Shown here: positions 48,635 through 64,000 of the stretch, in pieces
Position numbering within the stretch: the first letter of the stretch is position 1
Layout of the letters: every line of letters starts with the position of its first letter
From: Monarcha castaneiventris obscurior
Taxonomy: Eukaryota; Chordata; Aves; Passeriformes; Monarchidae
Direction of reading: 5' to 3'
DNA length: 64,000 bases
Assembly (NCBI GenBank): GCA_026261815.1
Contig: JAMPIT010000884.1
Coordinates: forward strand, 15,894,210 to 15,958,209
The notes under the pieces: generated by a model
Seen by the model: only the letters and a program-made list of their open reading frames with translations
Told to the model about the DNA's origin: nothing
Databases searched by the model: none
Program-made: the position numbers and the translations under genes

Positions 48635-49445
48635 CCCGGGGGCTGCGGGACGTTCCCCCTCATGGAGCTGCAGACGCTGCCTGCCTCTCCCCGGGGGCTG
48701 CGGGACGTTCCCCCTCATGGAGCCCCAACGCTGCCTGCCCGTCCCCGGGGGCTGCGGGACGTTCCCCCTCATGGAGCCCCAACGCTGCCTGCCTCTCCCC
48801 GGGGGCTGCGGGACGTTCCCCCTCATGGAGCCCCAACGCTGCCTGCCTCTCCCCGGGGGCTGCGGGACGTTCCCCCTCATGGAGCCCCAACGCTGCCTGC
48901 CCTTCCCCGGGGGCTGCGGGACGTTCCCCCTCATGGAGCCCCAACGCTGCCCCTCATGGAGCCCCAACGCTGCCTGCCCCTCTCCGGGCGCTGCGGGACG
49001 TTCCCCCTCATGGAGCCGCAACGCTGCCTGCCTCTCCCCGGGGGCTGCGGGACGTTCCCCCTCATGGAGCCGCAACGCTGCCTGCCTCTCCCCGGGGGCT
49101 GCGGGACGTTCCCCCTCATGGAGCCCCAACGCTGCCTGCCTCTCCCCGGGGGCTGCGGGACGTTCCCCCTGCACAGAGCCGCAGACGCTGTCTGCCCGTC
49201 CCCGGGGCTGCGGGACCTTCACCCTCATGGAGCCGCAGACACAGCCTGCCCCTCTGCGGGGGCTGCGGGACGTTCCCCCTCATGGAGCCCCAACGCTGCC
49301 TGCCCCTCTGCGGGGGCTGCGGGACGTTCCCCCTCATGGAGCCCCAACGCTGCCTGCCCGTCCCCGGGGGCTGCGGGACGTTCCCCCTCATGGAGCCGCA
49401 GACACAGCCTGCCCCTCCCCGGGGGCTGCGGGGCCTTCACCCTCT
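48635..49445. repeat. 54-bp minisatellite upstream of gene 4
   Basis: About 15 tandem copies of a 54-bp GC-rich unit containing ctgcgggacgttccccctca. Spacing of the conserved core is 54 bases in most steps, once 77 (a partial extra unit near 48,940) and 55 at the first. Copies near 49,211 and 49,430 are diverged. Each standard unit contains GGGACGTTCC, which fits the NF-kB consensus GGGRNNYYCC; I count 13 perfect matches (starts 48647, 48702, 48756, 48810, 48864, 48918, 48995, 49049, 49103, 49157, 49267, 49321, 49375). As 54 is a multiple of three and the unit lacks stops in several frames, long open frames arise on both strands. Confidence 0.95.
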
Positions 49446-49541
49446 ACGGAGCTGTCCCTCAGCCCCGGCAGCGGCCCCGGCCCCGGCCCGCCCCGACACC
49501 CCCGCGCCGCGCCAGGCGGGGCGGGCCCGGCCGCCGCTCGC

Positions 49542-49605
49542 TATTAAAGGCGCGGGGCTCGGCGGGAGCTGTGGTGGTGTTGCTGCTGCTGCTGCTGGCG
49601 GGGCC
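49542..49605 (+). promoter_or_regulatory. Gene 4 TATA-like box and 5' UTR
   Basis: TATTAAA at 49,542-49,548 lies 64 bases before the ATG in GC-rich DNA, giving an expected start near 49,570-49,575 and a short 5' UTR. That UTR would carry a run of five TGC triplets (about 49,581-49,595). The ATG at 49,606 has a good Kozak context (gccATGG). Confidence 0.6.
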
Positions 49606-59105
<9,500 letters not shown>

Positions 59106-59673
59106 AGATGGTTTCCTGCCTTTCTCCAGGCTTCCCAGATATGCTTCTGCTGTTGCCTATGAGTTGTCTATGTAGCTTTTTCACTGCATCAGACACCCCT
59201 CCACACCCCCATTTTTTTCCTTCTTTTTTCCCCGCAAGGATGCAGTATATGTACTCAGTGACTTTGTGCTGTTTTCTTTTTTGGAAGAAGGAAATGCTGA
59301 AATGGTTCTGAAGAGCACACTGTGTGGACTAGTAGATTTTCTTTGCCAAACAGCAAGTCTGGAATCGGTAAGCAGAAAGCATTGAGCAAGTTTGAACAAG
59401 CAGTCACTTTTATTTTGGAATACTGTGAATTGGAGCTAGTGACTATTGTTGTCTGGAAGGACCAGGATATTGGCAGATGTTACATCATGAGGTCTGCTTT
59501 TTTTTTCTGATTACTTTTGGGGTTGGTTTTGTTTCTTTGTAACACTCCATACCTTTTTTTCCCCCCCTCTAATTGGAAGTATAAGTTGATTTCTAAGTGG
59601 TTTCTACATGGGTAGCTCTTTGAAAAGTGTATAGATCCTGATTTCTCAGTGATATAAAAGCTGTTTTGCTTAT

Positions 59674-59679
59674 AATAAA
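59674..59679 (+). terminator. Polyadenylation signal, gene 4
   Basis: AATAAA about 570 bases after the gene 4 stop codon; the first canonical signal I see downstream. Confidence 0.6.
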
Positions 59680-59719
59680 ATACAGTTTCATTACTGTGTG
59701 TAATGAGATGGTTATTTCA

Positions 59720-62700
59720 GCAATGCTCTAATGGTAGTGATGCTGGAGCAGCTGTGTAATATCAGCTGTCTCTAGAGATTACACAAAAGCAAGGAAAATT
59801 ACCATCCCCCACAAAATCATCTGTTGATGTTGACTTCTTACGTGTGCCCTGGGAGCTGCCTGCTGTTCTCATGGTCGAACTTGTGGCCAATGAGTCTGTT
59901 TGTGCCTCTCTTTAAATAGAACTGTTTTGGTTCTGACAACCAATCCAGTCCTGTTTAATTCAGTTTTTATTTTGCTGAGGTAATAGTATACTTTGGCTAG
60001 TAGAAAACTTCTTCCACTGAAGACTTGAAGCCTACACAGCATCCTATGGGATTGTTTTAATGAGCAGTAGAAAACTTGCCCTCTCCAGCAGGGAGCACAT
60101 GATGCAGGAAGGAATTCTGTGCTTCTACAAGATACCATTGGCAAACACAGTAAAAATGGGTTTCCAAGAAAATCCTGTGTCATGGAGCTAGCAGATCAGG
60201 AACTTAATGCTTTGTTCAGGGAGCACAGAAAAACAGGCTGAAATTGAACTTGTGGTACGTGAGGTGTGTTTGTCCCTTTGTGGTTTTCCCAATACTTGCA
60301 TGTAGTGGTTTTAAAGCTATTGCCACCTGAGAGCTGCTCAGGACTGCTCACAAAATGCATTTGGGCACTGGTAAAAGCAGTGGCTAATGCTGAGTGGTTT
60401 TCTTGCATATGCCTGAGAGGGTTTTTTTAGCTGTCTGAGTAGCTCTGGGATGTGACTGGTCCCTCTGAGGAGGTTGTGAAGGCCTGGCAGAAAGGGGGTT
60501 CTCTCTGACCAGGTGGAAGAAGGGGGACACCAGGGCTGTTAATGCATTACCAATCTAAATGGTAAATGTGGGATTGTGATTCCATAACTGCATAGCAAAC
60601 CTTAAAGTGAACTTGGCCAGGTTAGAATGTAACATGAAGGCAAGTTGATATCAAAGTATTTGTGAAATAGGTGGTTTGTTTCCTGGTTCTGATCAAAAGG
60701 AGTTTGACTAAGGAGTCATACTAATTTAAAACTTTTCTTTCTAATAAATACTAACCATTACATTGAGAAAACAGATAATTTTTTTTTGTAATTTTCAAAG
60801 TCTTTTAAAAATGCTTTCCAGTAATACTGAGACCAGAATTAGCATGCAACATGTATTTGGTCACAATAATTCACAATAGGCTGAACAGATGAGATTGAAT
60901 TAACTTAAAACATGAGGAGGAGAGAATCAGTGTCTGACTTGAAGCAATATGCTCCTCTAACGCTGATTCTTCTAATATAAATTGATTATAAATCACTTTA
61001 AATTCTGGGCTTAAAAGCACGTACAGAAAGCTTCAGCTCTGCCAGTGTTTTGGGAATCTCTAATGTGATAAACAAAAGCCCTAAGGCATCTAAAAAAGCC
61101 AGAAGAGCTGATGGTCTTTGCTTAGTCTGAGATGTGACACAAAACTGTTCAGGGCAATGTTGACTTGCTTGCAAATAACATTTTTGTGTCAACTGTGTTC
61201 TGGCAAGAAGTTACACTGAGGGTCAGGGTTTCCAGAATAGTACATCAGGTTCTGTTAGTTTCCTCTGTTTTCATTTCACTGTAACTTTATGAAAGTTTGT
61301 GCCTGAAATTTTCCATTCTGGAAGTAGGAATTTTCCTGGAGACAGCTTGGAGGCAGAGTGCTCGGCAGCAGCTGGGAGAGCAGAGAGCTCTCGGGGTGGA
61401 GGGGCATTGTAACAGGCGCTCTCTGTGTTCCACTGCGTGACTGGCTGGGAAGGAATTCGGAAAGGGTCGTTCTGGGACACAGTGCAGCACTCAGCCGGCA
61501 GAGGGCTTGGCTCTTGGCGGAATGTGAGAGTGGGAATAGAGGGGAAAAGAGAGAAGCACCTGAGTGCAGGGGTAGTGATGCACAAGCTTGAGCAGAAAGC
61601 AGGCTGTTGTCAGTAAGCATGGGAAGGGAGTGACAGGAAACCCATAATGGTTTTGGATTGCTTCTCCAAGGGTGGATGTAAATAAGGCTGAGATAGAGGA
61701 AGAGGCAGTCTTCCTTTAGTCTGGGTTGATCTGGGAATTGTTACAGTAAAATACAATCTGTTGTACCCCCATGCTTGTGCCATACTCTCTGCCTACACGA
61801 GCAGAGATCTCCTTTCATCTCCTAAAAGGTAAAGTGGAGAGATCAAAGAGTTTGATATCCGGAGCCTCACATTCCTGCTAACTGAGCTCTTCCTGCTAAA
61901 ACTGTTCACAGCACTTGTTTTTGTATTGTGATTTGACAGATCTCTGGGTTTCTGATCAAAGACTTTAAGGACAAATACAGTCTTGTAGCTTTTCCAATGA
62001 AAAGTGGTTGTGTTTTGTTTTGTGTTCTTAATTTAAGAACTTGTAGTTCAGCTCCACCTTGTCGGCCTCTTCCTTGACATTCTGGGGACTCTGCTGCAGC
62101 AGCTGAGCTGGTGTGATACTGTAGCACACCCTGGGAAGAGGATTTCCAGCCTACAGGAAAGATTAAGGGCAGCAAACAGGAAAAAACATGTCCTTGGAGC
62201 TGGTAGAATCAGTACTTGCACAAAATTTGTTTCACTTCCAGCTGCACTCACTGCTCCAAATGATACCAGATTAGCAGGCCTTTATTTCATGTTTAAAAGG
62301 AAATGGCTCTGACAGGGCAGATCCATTTATGTGGTAGCAAAGGCTGATGGTGAACTGATGTATCAGGGAAAACAGGTACAGAAAATCAGCAATTATCTCA
62401 TTAGAGGAGGCAAGATACCAGCTTTGCAAGTTTTTGTGGGTAGTAGAGGAGAATACAACAAGTATTTGGAATTGGCATCCTGCTAGTTGAAGGTAGGACA
62501 GCACAGAAAGTCTGACACGCACAGAATGTTTGTTTCAAGTTGCAGTTGATGCTCCTTTGAGAGAAAATGGCTTCACTTCTGATATTGGAATGCAACTACA
62601 CAAGCCTGCCTGGCTGGCATCACTTTTTATATGATGCTCTCTAACTTGGTGTTTGCTTCCCTCAGGGAAAAAGGAGGCAGGACTTCTCTTGCTGAGCTCA

Positions 62701-64000
62701 CAAGACTGCACAAATGCAGTTGTTTCAGAGTTGTGAAATCTGGGGCACAGGAAACTACAGTATTCAAAATGGGAAAAGAAAATCCTGTCATTGGATTTTA
62801 ATCTGTATTCACTGTGTTGAAGATACAACTAGAAATCTGGAGTCTTTTGCTTAACTGGGGCACAGAACAGTTAACTTGGGACAAATTATTTTCATTTCAG
62901 TCACTTAATGCTCCCCTAGTTTGTCATTTACAAACTGTCAGTAAGTATCTGTCATCCCTCTCTCTGCCTTGTCCTTGGGTTCTTTAAAAGTACAGAGCTC
63001 TGTCTTATTCTGGCAGGACCTTGTTTATTTTAGCTATGAGGCAGCTCTTAAAACTCTTAAATAGGCCACATTGCTCTTGCATTTTAACTTGTTTAAGTGC
63101 ATGGTACAGGACCCCTAGTACAAACATCTGCATAACTCTGTATTTTTTTCTAAATTCTTAAGAAAAAAAGCTGAATGCAAAATCTAGCTTTTCTGAACTG
63201 AATCAGGCCTGATTACAAGCCAGCTCATAAGAACAGCTGAACTGAGTCAGACGAAATATCTACATATTGCAGTGTCTTGTCTGCAGCTGGGGTCAAAATA
63301 AGTTGCTGAAGAGCAAGTTGAGCATTGCAGTGGAGTGTTCTTTAAATATTTTGACAGCAGTTCGTGTTCTTTTTTGTTTAACAGCCATCAGCTAACTCTT
63401 TGTTGTTCACTTACCTTCTGAATCTGTTATGTTCCAAGGGAATGATGCTTCACATTAAATTTTTTGAAGAATTGCCATCTCTTGCTTGTTTTGGGCTTTT
63501 TTGCTGTGAGATTCATTTCATGCTGCTGGATTTTACCGTGGAGGAAATAACAACTGGTCTATTTCCAGTCACACTTTGCAAGCTGCTCCGGGTTTGGTAA
63601 ACATCTGGCACAGCTCCTTGTACTGGTGTGAGGTCAAGGAAAGTCGTAGTCTACTTAATTGCCATCTGTATAAATTATTCCTAGGCCATTGATTATCCTC
63701 ATCAGTCTTCTGAGTGATAACAGTAAGTCTTGTTTAAGATTCAGAGGAAGGCAAGGACCAGTACTTCTTGTGCAGGATTGCATGCAAACAGTTCAGGAAA
63801 TAGGTTTGTATCTTACTGTCTTTGGCTTCACATTCAGTTTGCTTTTGAATTATGTTGACATCAATGTGAGAGAGCTTGGAATTCTAATAGATGGAAAGCT
63901 TGAGCAGCCATGATCAGCAGAGAGTTTTGGATTTTTACCTATTGTTCATTATCTGTGTTATCCAGTTTTCCCTCCAAAACACACACATAACATTTCACTT
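59720..64000. other. Downstream flank, no gene recognised
   Basis: After the gene 4 polyadenylation signal I see no exon of a fifth AKR1B copy and no other recognisable gene. A somewhat GC-richer patch lies at 61,330-61,620. In mammals SLC35B4 lies beyond AKR1B1, but I did not recognise any exon of it here. Confidence 0.5.

Noticed and set aside
48266..49228. 320-codon minus-strand frame and the 337- and 276-codon plus-strand frames in the 54-bp repeat
   Set aside because: The unit length is a multiple of three and lacks stops in several frames, so long frames follow automatically. Only the frame continuous with gene 4 is kept as a finding.
48635..49445. CRISPR-like array
   Set aside because: The repeats are contiguous without unique spacers, the DNA is vertebrate, and there are no cas genes.
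61271..61620. Possible small gene of about 114 codons on the minus strand
   Set aside because: Several overlapping frames of similar length occur here without a domain, a supported start or splice context.

Overview
The window looks like nuclear DNA from a bird. Genes have short GT-AG introns, promoters sit in CpG islands, and CR1-type LINE remnants are present, the typical avian interspersed repeat. Gene content also fits: BPGM next to an AKR1B cluster is the neighbourhood known from amniotes. I cannot name the species; a passerine is only a guess.

Layout. (1) 1-7,600: 5' part of BPGM on the minus strand, with one large coding exon (2,899-3,499), part of the following intron to the left edge, and the 5' intron with candidate promoters near 6,630-7,120 in a CpG island. 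The last coding exon lies beyond the left edge. (2) 8,000-16,900: intergenic DNA in which I see no gene. (3) 17,572-59,105: four complete, same-strand, ten-exon AKR1B aldo-keto reductase genes, called genes 1 to 4 here. Every splice site, reading frame and the Asp-Tyr-Lys-His catalytic tetrad is intact in all four. (4) 59,700-64,000: no gene seen.

The four AKR1B genes are NADPH-dependent carbonyl reductases of the aldose reductase / AKR1B10 type. Genes 1 and 3 resemble each other in exon 2 start, exon 5 and intron 1. Genes 2 and 4 share the other versions of these. Intergenic DNA between 1 and 2 also matches that between 3 and 4. This suggests duplication of a two-gene block (A-B-A'-B'), followed by local exchange, for example between genes 1 and 2 around exon 8. 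The copies differ at functional positions: gene 2 has a shortened nucleotide-clamping loop and an unusual N-terminus, and gene 3 has Tyr in place of the redox-sensitive active-site Cys.

Promoters differ strongly between copies. Genes 1 and 2 carry an inverted GATA pair. Gene 2 has three inverted CCAAT boxes in a CpG island. Gene 4 has a TATA-like box behind a 54-bp minisatellite whose units carry a perfect NF-kB consensus match 13 times. I found no sign of an entirely new class of system; the most distinctive features are this minisatellite promoter and the diverged gene 2. All family assignments are from reading the translations; no database search was possible.
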